Origin: Mortierella alpina
Taxonomy: Eukaryota; Mortierellomycota; Mortierellomycetes; Mortierellales; Mortierellaceae
Reading direction: 5' to 3'
Assembly: GCA_029449245.1 (NCBI GenBank)
Contig: JANATF010000008.1
Location: 1,240,001 to 1,304,000 of the forward strand
Length of the DNA stretch: 64,000 nucleotides
In this document: piece by piece, positions 37,400 through 48,500 of the stretch
How the letters are laid out: every line of letters starts with the position of its first letter
How positions within the stretch are numbered: position 1 is the stretch's first letter
Notes under the pieces: generated by a model
Database searches by the model: none
What the model saw: only the letters and a program-made list of their open reading frames with translations
Told to the model about the DNA's origin: nothing
Program-made: the position numbers and the translations under genes

Positions 37400-40300
37400 C
37401 TAACGGTGGAGCCCATTGAAATGCCCCATGAAGTGCGCCTCAACACCCCCGCGACCCACTGGAGGCGACCCTACGATCATGAGAGGCGCCTCATCCTCAA
37501 TGACATCCTCCTCTTCGTTATCTGCAACAACCAGCTTATGTCCGAGCATTCGACTCTCGCGTATCCGGCGATTGACGCTCCTGTACTTTGGATTCTCCAC
37601 CTGGGTTTTGTAATACCGTAGCGCGGCATCGAGAGGCAGATGATCCATCAAGTTGCGCCGCTGCATCACGGAAAGGCAGTGCTTGGAATCCATCTGGAGA
37701 TCAAGAATATTGGGATTACCAGAGCCTGGAGAGAACCCTATCCTGAGGGAATACTCGGGCATCTGTGGTGATTGCATGGTACCGGAGTCGGGCGATCCAA
37801 TTGGGGTGGTTGATGTACTTGTGGGTGACGCAGGCCCGCTTCGCTCGTACAGTTCGAACGTGATTTGGGTCAGATCTACATTGGATGCCGCAACAGAAAA
37901 AAAGTACGTATTAGTCGGAGTTGAAAGGCAAGAGTGAAGAAGGTGCTCGAACCAAAGTGATCTTACAGTCCAGCTCCGGAATGTTGCTCTTGCGAAGCTT
38001 CATTGGAATTCCTGAGAGATATACAATGTTGAGCAAGGTATGGACATGGGACTCTATGTTTGTCCGGAAGGCATTCCATGTTAGCATGCGTTCTAACAAC
38101 TCTGACTTTCATAAAACATGTAACGAGAAGGAAGCCCCTTACCTTTTGTAAAGTACAGTCTTGTGCAGGGCGCAGCATCAGGTCGTTTGCACAGCTCTAA
38201 GTCTTCGACAATCTGCTTGATCAACGGCATACTCGTTAACAGCCCAATCTCAAGGCGATCCTCTTCGTTTATCCCGTACTCAAGTGGCGCAACAAAATCA
38301 AAGAGGATCTTGGTCTTGCTGTAGAGATCCTTGATACGGCTCATGCCGCTGTCCGAGTCTCCATCCACAAAAATACTCTCCATGAAAGGCCTGTTGTGGA
38401 GCGCATCGTACTTCAAAGAATCATAGAGCTCAGAAACCTTGGACGGATCAAATTCGGATCGCTCTACGTCTGCAAACTCGCCAAAGATCTTCTCCCAGCG
38501 CTCAAAGAATAGGGCTGGGCTCTCGTAGCAACACCAGGACCGCTGGATAGAATCAATGTCGAGCTCCTTGAAGTTCTTGCGCATCACCTCTCGGAGCGTC
38601 CGCATTGCCTCGATAATGTCTTTGACCAACTGGCCTGGATCCGCGTGGTTTTGGGGCCAGTACTTTTTGATGTCCTCAGACCCCGGCTGCAAGAGTTCAT
38701 ATAGTTCCTTCTTGACAGCATCTGTCTTTTCCTTGGCCGCGTTGCTGTCATCAAGCATTTCCTTGCGGATAAGGAGCATGTCCTTGGGAACCTCGCGAAG
38801 ATCCAGGAACCGCTGAGTGAAAAGCTCCGCTGTGGCGCGAACTCTTCGTTCGGATGAAGTGAAGATCTTGACGTCGTCGAGCACATGCTTGTTCATGATC
38901 AAAAGATCCTTGCGGAGATTGTCGCCGAGGTCTCTGGATTGGTACTTGGCTGCATGTGTGAACTGATGAGAAGTGTGAACCAGCGGCGTTAATTCTGGAC
39001 CCACTTCAAGATATCGCGTCATGTGGGGTAAATGAACCCATCTGTGCCTGAAAACCACATACCTCGCCTCCCCACTTGACTATAATCTGTAGTTTTACTG
39101 ACTTTGAGTTGCCGTGTTCGTCTTTGGTGATCGTTGGCTTTACCTGGACCTTTGTCCCCGGTAGGTTCGATTTCTTGTCGAGAATGGTCTTGAGCAACTG
39201 CAGCTTACTACTGTCCTCCAGCTCTTCGTCCATTGCCTGTTCCGCAGCGGCAGATACTAGTTTCAAGTCTCGCGCCTGTCGGATGATAACCTCCTCGCCT
39301 CCACCATTCAACAATTCTCTGAAAGGAGCAGAGCTGAATGTGAACTTCATCTTTTGCTTTGGCGTCCGATCTGCATGTCGAAATACAGACACAAAGGCTT
39401 TGAGTCGCCACGAGTTCTCGGCACTGAGCTCCTTGGGAAAGACCACCTCAGAGAGTTTTCGCTGACGTGCGTTGCGCAGAAAGACGTCTTGGAGAATGCT
39501 GGCACAGTTGTTGTAATAGTAGTTGTTGCCCTTGACGAAGGACCATCCGTTGACATCGATCACATACGACTTGCCGCCTACTCGGAGCAGATCAAACCCG
39601 CAGACGCGCTGACCAAAGACCTTGCAAATTCCTGCCGCCATCTTTTTCTCTTCGGGCGTGAGTTGGGCGACATATCTAATCTCCTTTCCATCCGTGTTCC
39701 TGCGCACATGGCCATCTACCACAGGCGATCTAGAGTGCACATAAGTAGCAATGTTAACACTCCGTATCAGGCGCAGTGTGCTACGATGTACTCGCGTAAT
39801 TCTGCACCTACTTTCTCGTCTCTGCGTGTACAAACTGGTCACCAATAGTGTAGACCTTGATGTCCTCTGCGTTGTCCATGTGCATGAACTCCTCATAGAT
39901 GTAGGAACCGTCTGTCCTCGGCATGTTAAGATCTGGGTCATGCTCGCTCGACTTGTTAGCAACCTACGAATCGGGAACTGCAAAGGGTTAGTAGACATTT
40001 TAAGAAGGCATGTATGTCATTTGCAGTAATGCAATCTTGAAGTCTCAAGCACCTTTCGGAAGAGCCGCCTGGCCCCGCCTCCCATAGACGAATGGTAATA
40101 GATATGAATGTTGTGGTCCTCTCCAGAAACGGGCTTCTCAACAAAGGGCTTCCTGATGATTTGGTCACCGATTTGAAGTGTGTCCTGATCAATGATCTTG
40201 AACTCGGGCACGGGTCGCTGCTCCACCGCTGTGACGCCTCGGAGTTTTAGTTTTTGAAGGACCCTGGAATCCAATGTAGGACCACCATCCCGATCCATCA

Positions 40301-41155
40301 CCAGCCGCCTGGGCGTCTGTACTCCAATCTGATCCAGGATCTCGAGGACTAGCCTCCGGTCCCAGAGCACTGTTTGCATGTCGACTTCGTTCACGCAAAA
40401 GGGCGTCCTCAGCTTGACGTACTCAATTGCCTTTCGGAGGGGGAAGCCCTTGGAGAAGAAGGAAATGAAAAAGTCGCACGCGGGCCAGGCCTTCACATCT
40501 AATTGGTGAAAAAGAGGTTGTGTTAAGTATTTCCCCTAGTTTTTTGCTCTAAAGGCTCATCCCGCGCCAGCCGAAGAGCTCTCTCATCGACTCGTGAACT
40601 TTTAGCCAACTCTCCAGAAAAAAAAATTCAGTGTCCTTAGGGCGTTAGGGCGCTCAGACCCATCTTTCATGCATCCTTCGCCTTCATTTCCTGCCCTGTT
40701 GTGCCCCTCGTTTGAAGCGATAAGGGAAAAGGAGCAAAAAAACCCCCCAGACGTGCATACCTTCGTCCAAAATACATTTGTCACCGAAAATAATGGCTTC
40801 AAAAGGTCCATTGGTCAACAGACGATCGAGAATGTTGCGCATAGGTTTGGAGCGGGCCTTGTCATCCATGGCACACACGCCGATAATGTCTACTCGAGAA
40901 TGCAATTAGATTAGACCAAAGTACCTGAAAACACTCGCCTCTCATGATAATAAGAATTAAAAAAAAATTAGCATTACACTTCTTGCGCGGGTGTGAAGGT
41001 GGTGGTGGGACTGATGGCGAGAGCGCGCCATTGGAAGGACTTGAGCCGAATACCCCAGGAGAAGGATCGCTGTTTTTCTCGAGACGAGATGCAATTGAAC
41101 TCGAAGGCAACTTTGGAAATGTGAATCCATTGTTGATGGGCTGGTGGCCGTCCAT
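37400..41155 (-). CDS. VIP1: Vip1/PPIP5K-type inositol pyrophosphate kinase-phosphatase
   Basis: Eight exons on the minus strand: 41155-40978, 40889-40761, 40498-40053, 39963-39812, 39729-39063, 38962-38143, 38053-37967, 37875-37400; 984 residues. Residues 60-370 are the ATP-grasp kinase ([113 protein letters not shown]). A histidine-acid-phosphatase-like domain follows ([27 protein letters not shown]). The enzyme makes 1-position inositol pyrophosphates (1-IP7, IP8) from IP6/5-IP7 and removes them, tuning phosphate sensing and morphogenesis. The RHADR and ESHVH motifs are both present, so the phosphatase half is probably active. The FTK/ESH junction requires the acceptor at 38054; a later acceptor would delete the histidine motif. 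Confidence 0.93.
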
Positions 41156-42379
41156 GTCCGCGAAACTGGGCTGAGGGCGAGTGGGAGGTGGAGGTAGAGG
41201 AAGAGAGGGTAGGAGGAAAGACAGAGCGAGAGAGAGAGAAGAGGACAAAGGAAGAGGTCAGCGACGAAGTGATAAATTGCACACTGCTTCTTCGATCCCC
41301 TCATTTTTATGTTTGTCCAAGTTGGTATCCGCGGGATTTGCCTGCATAATGTGTGAGGCAAACACGTCGAGTCATCGCCCCTCTTTTTTGTTTTTTCCTT
41401 CTTTCACTCCTAATACAACTGAAGGATGGGGATGGACGATGGAGCATAAAATGACGGCATAGCGTTACAAAGGAGAGCAAATATGAGCTCTCATGGAGGA
41501 TCGGGCTTCGTTCGCTGCATTAGTGCATGGTGTCATGGTTCAAATGGGAGCCAGATAGGGTAGACGTCGTCGACATCTACTCTCGGCGCCCAATTGCCAT
41601 TCATCCTCTGAACTTGTGTGAGAGAGGTATTAGACGCGGTGCCCTGACGACACACACGTCTGGCACGCTCGCGTTGGCCGTGTCAGTGCCAATGGGCCGG
41701 GAATGAGCGCGCAAAAAAGACGAACGGCTGAGTACAAGAGCGAGCGCGTTTGATTGGATCAGTCAAGGTCACCATGTGTTGCACAAGAATTTTCATGCAG
41801 CATTGCATGCAGCCCACAGAAAAAGGCCCTTGAGACGGATCCACACACACATGCTTCTCGTATCTGCTTTTCCTGCCTACAGTAGCCCTTCATCGTGAGT
41901 GTTCGCGATACCCATACGCGCCCTTCGCATCCCAGCTCATTCCGGCAATGTGTGTTTGACATCTAAGACGTTAGACAGGATTTTCTTTCCATTTCTTTTG
42001 GTTTTGGATCGGATGTCCATATGCCTCTTCGCTGCTCGCCACCTTTTTTTGCTTCCACCCGCGGTTGAACAAGGGCCTTGCTTTCATATGACTGTGGATC
42101 AAAAGTCGCCAGCAAGAGCAGAGCTCCTCAGGATAGCCAGGAAGCACCAACGACGAGGTAAGCGGCAGCAACCTCTCAGAGCACACAGAGAGGATACAAC
42201 CTGAAGCGCTTTGCTTACCAGCGTCTCAGCATCCTCTTGATTCCTAAATCACCGCAGTCGTGGCTCTCATTTCGCGCATTCAATCTTCACCCTCACCACC
42301 CTCCGCGCGAGCATGGCCACTACCAACATCAGTCGAGAATGTTTACGACGAGAGAAATCCCAGACAGGGTGGATCAGCC
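41156..42379. other. Divergent intergenic region VIP1 / small unknown gene
   Basis: 1.2 kb. The 120 bases next to the VIP1 start are AG-rich on the + strand, that is pyrimidine-rich in the sense of VIP1. I see no gene. Confidence 0.55.
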
Positions 42380-42904
42380 ATGTCTGAGAAATCTGCACCG
42401 ACCTTACGCCAACTCAAGTTTCCACAGGACGCACTTGTGTATCTTATCGACCGCCTCGAAAGAGACCCTGACGGTGTTCTCATAACCCCAGACGACATTG
42501 CAGGATTGCGGACCACCTACAAGACCCTTCTCTCTGCGGCGTACTACTCTCTATACATGGCTGCCAACTTGTCTGTCACGTCCGAGGACAGCTGTTGGAT
42601 CGGATCTGGTCTTGCCAGGACGACTGGGGGCCAAACGAGCGCCTTCAAAGAACGGGACTGGGCCAACGGTCGAGTATATTATGAAGGTAATCCACCATGT
42701 TATAGTCATGGAAACATACAGTGTGAACTACTGGTGTCTGATACTTGTAGACCTTGCTGGGGCGTTGTTTTTTTGCCAGCATACTACATCTTTCGCCTAG
42801 GTCTGGAGGATCTCTTGGCTTTCATGAAGTCTGAACCGAGCACTACAAAATATCATCTTTCGCTTGAGAACCGGCTGAAAGGACTTAAGCAGGAGCTTCG
42901 TTAG
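42380..42904 (+). CDS. Unrecognised small protein
   Basis: Two exons (42380-42686, 42801-42904) give 136 residues. The intron has a GTAATC donor and CCTAG acceptor and keeps frame. The N-terminal 65 residues look like a compact helical unit (FPQDALVYLIDRLERDP, LRTTYKTLLSAAYYSLYMAA), followed by a polar loop and a C-terminal amphipathic helix (HLSLENRLKGLKQELR). No signal peptide, catalytic motif or metal site is visible. I do not recognise the family; alternating hydrophobicity suggests a subunit of a complex. An earlier in-frame start is possible only with a non-ATG codon at 42260. A run of 24 T follows the stop by 19 nt. Confidence 0.55.
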   Translation: MSEKSAPTLRQLKFPQDALVYLIDRLERDPDGVLITPDDIAGLRTTYKTLLSAAYYSLYMAANLSVTSEDSCWIGSGLARTTGGQTSAFKERDWANGRVYYEGNPPCYSHGNIQCELLVSDTCRPCWGVVFLPAYYIFRLGLEDLLAFMKSEPSTTKYHLSLENRLKGLKQELR

Positions 42905-42923
42905 AATTGGCAGGCAGACTTGG

Positions 42924-42947
42924 TTTTTTTTTTTTTTTTTTTTTTTT
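42924..42947 (+). repeat. Poly-T tract (24 T) after a stop codon
   Basis: Uninterrupted run in the 3' region of the 42380-42904 gene; it may lie in its 3' UTR. Confidence 0.85.
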
Positions 42948-43378
42948 GGTCCTTGCGCCATCGTTTGCAGCTGTGCGCACCGCACCATAAAGAAACCCGT
43001 CGACAAAGACTTCTAGACCTCACTTTTCACTACAGATCACTGATGAAGCAAGCGTGGATACTTTTACTCCCTCTCTACTCGCTTCGACACGACAAATCTT
43101 GAGAACTACATGACAAAGATCTACCATCCATTCCATCCTCCTTGGAACAAATTCTAATCATCATAAGACAAACTAAGTTCCCTGGGCTCCAACCGCTCCG
43201 GCTTGCGCGTCTACCAGCCGTAGCTCTTTCCACGGACACCATCGTCGCTGCTATTTTTCCGCTACTTTGCGCAAGATATGTGTGCAGCTTTTAAGCAGCC
43301 CTTAACTGCTGACTGTGCTCACTGATCCATTAGTGTAAAATTCTGAAATCCATCCATCCAATAGGAATTCACCTGTTC
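42948..43378. other. Region upstream of the tRNA gene
   Basis: About 430 bases with no gene or repeat recognised. Confidence 0.5.
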
Positions 43379-43451
43379 GGGGATCTAGCTCAAATGGTAG
43401 AGCGCTCGCTTAGCATGCGAGAGGCACTGGGATCGATGCCCAGGTTCTCCA
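43379..43451 (+). tRNA. tRNA-Ala (anticodon AGC)
   Basis: 73-nt cloverleaf, no intron. The anticodon stem CTCGC/GCGAG encloses the loop TTAGCAT, giving AGC for alanine. The D arm is GCTC/GAGC with the GG of the D loop present; the T arm is CTGGG/CCCAG. The internal A box (TAGCTCAAATGG) and B box (GGGATCGATGCC) overlap the expected places. The acceptor stem GGGGATC/GTTCTCC has G-U and one T-T mismatch at pair 6-67. CCA is not encoded beyond the discriminator A. T6 follows at once as the pol III stop. Confidence 0.93.
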
Positions 43452-43454
43452 ATC

Positions 43455-43460
43455 TTTTTT
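43455..43460 (+). terminator. RNA polymerase III terminator (T6)
   Basis: Six T starting 4 nt after the tRNA-Ala 3' end. Confidence 0.8.
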
Positions 43461-43703
43461 GTGCTGGATTTTGAGCGCTGTTGACCTTGCTTTTCGGTCA
43501 AACTTCACACTCGCTTTTTGCATGAGAATGTTTGCGCCCCGGGAATGCTCATGGTGATATTTTGATGAGAAGGTGTTGTCGTTCAAGAGTAATATGGTAC
43601 AATGTATTCTAAACAAAAGCAGACCGCAAGCAAAATGGAACTATTTACAAAGTGGGGACGAACAATGGACCAGCGCGAGCATGGAACACAAAAAAGTGAA
43701 GCC

Positions 43704-45515
43704 TCAACCTCGAATGCAAGGTGCAGGAGGCGAGTTTGGATAACTAGAGTACGGGCTAGTGTGCGGACTGGACTCGTAGAAGCAGTATCGGTCGACTAGA
43801 TCAAAGTAACTAGAGGAACCTGCTGCCGGACGGTTGGTTTGCATCTTTGGCGAGGGAATCGATATAGGCGATGAGGAGGCCCGAGGAGACGAGGCATAGG
43901 GACTACAATGTCCACTAGCTGAAGGATATGACTGTGAGCGAGAGGGGGCTGCGGGGGCTGTCTCAAAGGCCACGTTCCAACTGTTACGCGTGCCTCGTTT
44001 GCTGTTGCCACTGTTGTCGAGTGTCAATGGATCAAATCCGACATGCAGTTGATAGTCTGGGGGTGAAGCAGCTGCTGAGAGATAAGTACTGATGAACTTT
44101 GGCGAGGAGGCATAGAGTGAATGGTGGTAGATCTGAGGAGAGGTGACTGATGGAGCAATGTATTCGCTGGGCCTGTACGCAGTGTGTGAAGTCGATGGGC
44201 TCGGTTTTTGAGCGCCAATCGCTCCTCCGCTCGGGAGTAGACTGACTCTGGTCTGAATGCCACTGGGGTGATTGTAGGCGGCCGAGAGTGAGGTCGACAG
44301 GTCGTATCGATTGGCCAGCTTCTTTTTCAAGACGGGTTTGCTGTAGTCTGGCAGTGGCGAGCCCAGAAGTAGGCTGGTCATCTGCTTCGACAGGTCTGGA
44401 ACCGAGGGAGGTGCAACAACCACAACGCGTTTACACTCGACTTGGTAGTTCATGCCATTGTTGCTGTCCCAAAACTCACGACCAACGACCTGGTACTTCA
44501 CCGCCATGCAGATCGTCTTTTCGATGGCTGCTCTCTCCATCTCTAGTGGGACTTTAAATGTAAACCGGTCCAGGGACGTGCCGGGGATGGACTCTGAGAA
44601 CTCTGCTGTGGCCTCGGAATACGTCTGCCAGAAGTCGGCTGTATATCGCACAGCTACATGCTTGTGGAAGGCGAGATTCTTCACCAACACCTTACCGCAG
44701 AGCAGAGATTGATCTTCTGAGAGCACTGCGCTTTCCACACGCAATGGGGCTGTATCGGAGGCGATATCATCAAGACACGCTCTATCTGTGGACAGTGGAC
44801 TCCAGTTGGGGAGAGTGAGTTTTATGTCGCTTGTAGAGCGGCCGTGTTGCCTTGCGTCAACAATCGTCTCGCGTTCAGCCACGCAGGAAGGGGTCTCTCC
44901 TTGCAGGAAAAGTCGCACATGCTCTAGTTGTGTGTTGAAGTGAACGTATTTCGGGCTCGTCAGGGGTGTTGGCGAGGAGAACGAGCGGATCGAGGAGGGC
45001 CTGCACGGTGTGCTAGAGGTCATCTTGGAATTGGATGTGAGGGCAGGGCTCTTCATAGCCGACTTTACGGGCAAGCCGTTCTTGTGGAAGTGTGCACTGA
45101 ATTTGACGGTGTTGATAGTCGCAGGTTGTGCTACTGTGGCGACTGAAACGGAATGTCGATCGTTGGCTCGTGCCGCTGCCAGTGCTGGAGATCCTGAACA
45201 CGAGGAGGGGTTTGCCCTCTCCTCTAGGAGTGTACTGCTCAGAGTGGAGATCATGCTGCGCTGTGGGGTTGGAGCTGGAGTGTTGGCGGAGATGCTTGAG
45301 GGCTTGAAGGCTGGTGTTGATCCAGGCAGTGAGATCGGCGCGGTGGTGACTGGTGGCTGTGGTGGTTCCTGGCCTGGAGCAGTGCGCCTAACAGAAAGTG
45401 TAACCCTTTTATTTGTCGAGGCGAGAGGGTGTGGGATAGCTCGAACGAGAACTCGGTCAAGGTTGGATACCAGGAGGGAAGGTGGGGTCGAGTCGAAGGA
45501 AGCAGAGTAGGACAT
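43704..45515 (-). CDS. GAC1: Glycogen-targeting PP1 regulatory subunit with CBM21 domain
   Basis: Single exon of 603 residues. A PP1-docking segment KYVHFNTQLEHVRLFLQGE lies at about residue 188-206; it matches the way Gac1/PPP1R3 proteins place the (R/K)VxF motif just before the carbohydrate module. The CBM21 module runs from about 235 to 365: LLCGKVLVKNLAFHKHVAVR, YTADFWQTYSEATAEF, DRFTFKVPL, CMAVKYQVVGREFWDSNNG, NYQVE. Such subunits bring protein phosphatase 1 to glycogen to activate glycogen synthase. N- and C-terminal thirds are Ser/Pro-rich and disordered, with a repeated YASSP/PYASSP-type motif near the end. Upstream sequence is strongly AG-rich on the + strand. Confidence 0.87.
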   Translation of the reverse strand: MSYSASFDSTPPSLLVSNLDRVLVRAIPHPLASTNKRVTLSVRRTAPGQEPPQPPVTTAPISLPGSTPAFKPSSISANTPAPTPQRSMISTLSSTLLEERANPSSCSGSPALAAARANDRHSVSVATVAQPATINTVKFSAHFHKNGLPVKSAMKSPALTSNSKMTSSTPCRPSSIRSFSSPTPLTSPKYVHFNTQLEHVRLFLQGETPSCVAERETIVDARQHGRSTSDIKLTLPNWSPLSTDRACLDDIASDTAPLRVESAVLSEDQSLLCGKVLVKNLAFHKHVAVRYTADFWQTYSEATAEFSESIPGTSLDRFTFKVPLEMERAAIEKTICMAVKYQVVGREFWDSNNGMNYQVECKRVVVVAPPSVPDLSKQMTSLLLGSPLPDYSKPVLKKKLANRYDLSTSLSAAYNHPSGIQTRVSLLPSGGAIGAQKPSPSTSHTAYRPSEYIAPSVTSPQIYHHSLYASSPKFISTYLSAAASPPDYQLHVGFDPLTLDNSGNSKRGTRNSWNVAFETAPAAPSRSQSYPSASGHCSPYASSPRASSSPISIPSPKMQTNRPAAGSSSYFDLVDRYCFYESSPHTSPYSSYPNSPPAPCIRG

Positions 45516-48500
45516 ATTGTCTACGTGTTGGTCGTCTGGACGTCTTTATAATAGTTCGTGCAGAGGAGGCTGGCTGCGAGAGCGAGTTGAAATGGCCGAG
45601 CTGGAAGATTTGTTGGGTCTAGCTGCAGAGGAAGACGGGAAGGAAGGAAAACGGACGGTGCGATTCCAAAGGGAGAGGGCAAAAAGACAGAGATAAAAAT
45701 CGTCGCTGAAGAAAGAAAAGGAAAGGAATTAAGGAGACGCGAATGCGAGCATAGGAGTGGGGCAGAAATCTGCACACAGTGTGGGGGACAGAATAAACAA
45801 GAGGGGACACCAATTGGGACGGCAAGCGAATAGGGGATGGTGGGAGAGACGAGGAGAGGGGAAAGCATGGCACGGTTCATGGCGCGTTATCAGGAGAGAG
45901 GGATGCAGAAGCCGAGGAAGTGGCGGTAAGAGGAAGCGGGTGGGGTGTTGTCATCATAGTAGAGCGAGTGGGAAAGACAAAGGGAAAACGGAGAAGGGGG
46001 AGGGGGATGTTGCGATGCACGGCGAGCAAGAAAGGGAAGAATAGAAATATACGACAAAGGAAGGCAAGCGCAAGAAAACAAGGAGTAGATCAAAAGAAGA
46101 GATAAGAGCTATGGTCAGCTTGGGCTTGTCGACGATGATAGCCCTGTGCAGCATGCGAAGCAACGCGTTTTCCCCCATACCTTTTTTTTTCTACAGTCTT
46201 TTCAGGGACAGGCACGCTTCACGCAAGGACAGAGGTCGGGAGAAGGTGTGATTCTCTCTCTACAAAAAAAGGTACAGAAAAGTGTTTAATTCTTTGCCAT
46301 ATTTTATGTCGATGTGCACGACTCGCCTTTCCTTGTTCTCGTCTATTGTTTATTTGTTGCGCTGGCCTCTGCTTATCTGTTGCTGGTCTGATGACCCAAA
46401 GACCTGAGTAGGCAAAGGGCCCGACCGCAAGAATAACGAGAGAGAGAACAACAGCGGCGAAAGAGATGCTGTATTATTGTTCACATAAAGAGGCATTGAC
46501 GCGATCATGGGACTGTATGCATGGAGCAGCAGAGGGAGCGTCAATGACGTGTTGTGGGGTTGAGCATATCTGCATGTCGTTGTGAGGGCTTATGGGGGGT
46601 GTATCGAGAAGACGCGATGCAGGAATGCCTCCCACACATTATTATGGAATGAGGTGTTGTCGAACGAAAGACCAGGCAAGTTGTGTTACAGCGGCCCAGC
46701 TAAGTCGAAGTTCTCGCACTCACCTTGATGGCTGGATGATTCAATGGGTCAAAGTCGGCGGAGGCGCGTACTACACTGAGCGAAGCGAATGGCACGAGAG
46801 CCGCCATTGATGTGGTTAGAAAGAGTAACAACAACATTAAAAGAAAAAAAAGGTTCTCCACGTAATATATCCTTATTCGATAGCCCCAACAGAAGCGGCC
46901 AAAGAATAGCCGATGCATTGAAGCTGGATCGTGCGTCCAAACAGAACGCCTAACTCTCATGGCTGTTGTTGTGCCCAGTATCCAGCGTGTAGACCCAGTC
47001 ACCTCTTCTGCGTGCTCTTGTCACACTCTTTGGATTCCATGAACTGCCATAGTGGTGCTACAGTCCGCACCGGTCATGTTGCATATTAATCCGCCCACTC
47101 TTTTCATTCCTAATCTGTACATCCACGTCTTGGAGGCAGAGTACGCCCCAGTGTTCAAAGGAAAAGTACACAACACTCGCACAAGCGCCCACACAGAAGA
47201 GGTAGGAGTTTGTAATATGCAGATTTGGCTCCTGTGAATGTGATCAGGATGATATCAGTACCATTCGACTCTGTCAATCGTGTCCGTCACTCCCGCCACT
47301 GCCTGAGCACCATAAAGATCGCCGCAGCACATGTCCCACCACGAATACAAGAAAGCGACATCAGCGCTCTTATCATCATAAGAGGGTACAAAGGTGCTCC
47401 TTGCACCCTAGAATATACCGAGAGGAGCAGCACGGGCAAGACCAAGAAAAGGATTATGACGTGACAACAAAGCCGGGCAAGCAGAGGTACCAAAGGGGTT
47501 ATGCGATAGACAGTTCGGGAGAGATGGAGAGAAAGAGAGAGAAGACAGATAAACTGCCGTGCATTGTGCGTACTGAGTGCATACCAAGTGGCGCCTTACA
47601 GACCGCAGAGACATCAACCGTGCTAAGCTCAAAAGTTCTGCTTGGACGAGTGGAAAAAGAAACGAGACCGTGGGGCAACCTGAGAGGCACAGGAAAGCAG
47701 GCAAGAGAATGTATGAAGACAGAGGTAGCCTCAACTCTGAGCTAGAGGTGTCGAGGGAAGGTATAGGGGACAGGAGGGTCGAAAGGAGCGACACAGAAAA
47801 AAAAAGTGAAAAAAGTGAAAAAGAGGAAAAGCGAAAGGCTAATGAGAGCGGATGTGATGGTGATAAAAAGGGGAGCTACTTTTTGCAAAGGTGTGATTAG
47901 GTGTTGAGTGGACAGGAAGTCATGAAAAGCAGATCTCCCTCCTTGGCGACCTCTGTTTGCTTTCATGTGTTTCTGTCAACCTCTTGGCCAGCTTACCTGA
48001 GGGTGCAACCCTTTTTCTTTGCTTTTTTTTTGTTTTTTTGCGAAGACTGGCAAGGACGAGAAAGACTTTGCGGAGGAAGGGTTCAAAGACGCAACAGGAC
48101 AGACGAGGATCAGAGAGATACGGCGCTGATGGAGGAGTGTCGAGGAGTGCGGGCACGCAAGGACAGGTGAAGAGAGGGCAGTCGTTCAAGAGAAGAAAGG
48201 TAAAGCAAAAGGAGGCTGGACGAGATTCTCTTTAACGGTGTGCAGTGTGCTGCGTGTGCCGTGGGCAACACGAGAACGACCTAGCAGCATCCACGACAAG
48301 ACAGCGTTCAGGCCCCGAGGGTCAACGCTTATCTCGGTAGGGTGCTCAGAATACAATATCGCTTTTCAATTGCATGCTCGTCTCCTTCCTGTTTTGCCTA
48401 TCTCTCGCTTCTTTTTTTCCTCGCAAGCCCAATCTCGAGGACAAATGAACGGAATTCCGCTTTGGCAGCACATAGCTCACATTCGCATCGGTGGCATGCT

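Noticed and set aside
46700-47002. Minus-strand frame with a hydrophobic segment and a good GTGAGT donor
   Set aside because: The part after the hydrophobic run is short and no plausible downstream exon could be joined; kept only as a weak possibility.
48458-48474. Stretch similar to the conserved start of U6 snRNA (cgctttggcagcacata)
   Set aside because: The similarity stops after about 17 bases; the ACAGAGA and following U6 core are absent, so it is chance or at most a tiny relic.
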